Assembly (NCBI GenBank): GCA_943324725.2
Contig: CALPMR020000209.1
Span: forward strand, 1-5,411
Length of the DNA stretch: 5,411 nucleotides
DNA from: Bordetella parapertussis
Lineage (GTDB): Bacteria; Cyanobacteriota; Cyanobacteriia; PCC-6307; Cyanobiaceae
Direction of reading: 5' to 3'
The translations under genes and the position numbers were made by a program. Shown in pieces: positions 4,849 to 5,411 of the stretch (position 1 is its first letter; the number at the start of each line of letters is the position of its first letter). The notes below the pieces were generated by a model. That model was given only the letters and a program-made list of their open reading frames with translations, ran no database searches and was not told the DNA's origin.

Positions 4849-5411
4849 CGACGTCCGGCCAACCACAGGCCGAGGCTGATCCAGAGCACCACCAAGGCCA
4901 GACAGAAGGCGGTCCAGGTCGGCAATCCCCAGCTGTCGATCGCCAGCGGAGCCACCACCGTGATCACACCGCCGGCCAGCAGGGGCTGCAGGATCAATTG
5001 CTTGATCGAGAACGGCGTCAGGGTGCCGTTGCGATCGTCGGGATCCACCATGTTGAGCAGCAGCAGCCCGCTGGCGGCCACACCGGTGGCCTGACCGAAC
5101 TCGATCAGACCCCGCTCAAACCAGCTGGCCGGCAGGATGCGCGGCGCCAGCAGCAGAAACACCGCCAGGTTCCAGATCAGGCCCACCACGGCCAGCACCG
5201 TCAACGGCAACCAGTCCTTGGCCAGCAGCGACAGATCGAGGCAGGCCGTGGCCGCCGTGATCAACAGATCGGCTGAAATCGTGCCGATCCGGTTCTGCAC
5301 CGGAGCCGAGGCCCAGTGGGCCTGGCCGCTGCGCTCGAGCACCAGCCTCACCAGCAGGGAGCCCACCAGAGCCAGGGGAAAGACCGGCAGGACTTCAATC
5401 ACCATCGCAAA
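4836..5411 (-). CDS. gltS: GltS-type sodium/glutamate symporter, C-terminal part; runs off the right edge
   Basis: GltS family proteins import glutamate with sodium across the cytoplasmic membrane. The visible 191 residues carry about six hydrophobic segments (near 3-24, 43-63, 67-90, 104-120, 136-158 and 162-184). Family hallmarks are RIGTISADLLITAATACLDL (41-60) and EFGQATGVAASGLLLLNMVD (104-123), followed by an I-KQL-L-PLL-GG block (137-148). The ATG at 5403-5405 is probably internal: the frame stays open to the window edge and the preceding family regions would lie beyond it. The protein ends with a short polar GRRAAA tail. Substrate is inferred from the family; some members may carry related acids. 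The gene converges with the glycosyltransferase gene across about 570 bp. Its promoter, and any nitrogen-control (NtcA) site, lies outside the window. Confidence 0.87.
   Translation of the reverse strand, partial: FAMVIEVLPVFPLALVGSLLVRLVLERSGQAHWASAPVQNRIGTISADLLITAATACLDLSLLAKDWLPLTVLAVVGLIWNLAVFLLLAPRILPASWFERGLIEFGQATGVAASGLLLLNMVDPDDRNGTLTPFSIKQLILQPLLAGGVITVVAPLAIDSWGLPTWTAFCLALVVLWISLGLWLAGRRAAA

Noticed and set aside
1..5411. CRISPR arrays, tRNA genes, insertion-sequence ends and the cyanobacterial HIP1 octamer GCGATCGC
   Set aside because: Read by eye on both strands, no repeat-spacer pattern, cloverleaf, long terminal inverted repeats or exact HIP1 octamer was found.

Overview
The window looks like chromosome from a GC-rich picocyanobacterium of the Synechococcus/Cyanobium type. 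This rests on recognised protein families and on the order dnaJ-then-hemB, which I recall from that group; no database search was possible. Five protein-coding genes are well supported, two of them cut by the window edges. About 1.6 kb is gene-poor.

Left block (1-2078). A leftward pair, dnaJ (J-domain co-chaperone without zinc fingers) followed 49 bp later by hemB (porphobilinogen synthase, N-terminal third only), is probably co-transcribed. Divergent from dnaJ, across roughly 80-130 bp, is a rightward gene for an exported thioredoxin-fold protein. Its fold resembles the thioredoxin domain fused to cyanobacterial VKOR. A Pro/Ala/Ser linker precedes the fold and a Gly/Ser tail encoded by 15-bp tandem repeats follows it.

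Middle block (2079-4265). About 1 kb without a recognisable gene (2079-3125) holds only weak small open frames. It leads into a rightward gene for a polyprenyl-phosphate glycosyltransferase (GT2) fused to a GtrA-like membrane domain, which fits cell-envelope glycan assembly. A perfect 12-bp palindrome lies just upstream of its start.

Right block (4266-5411). About 570 bp of gene-poor DNA contains short hairpins, an orphan -10-like box and possible broken coding remnants. A leftward GltS-type sodium/glutamate symporter, truncated at its N-terminus by the window edge, follows. Its stop codon lies in the loop of a perfect 8-bp hairpin.

The genes do not form one obvious pathway. The left block is housekeeping (protein folding, tetrapyrrole synthesis, thiol redox), gltS is transport, and the glycosyltransferase sits alone between degraded-looking stretches like a small accessory insertion. 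No tRNA, rRNA, CRISPR array or intact mobile element was seen, and nothing amounts to a convincing new multi-gene system.
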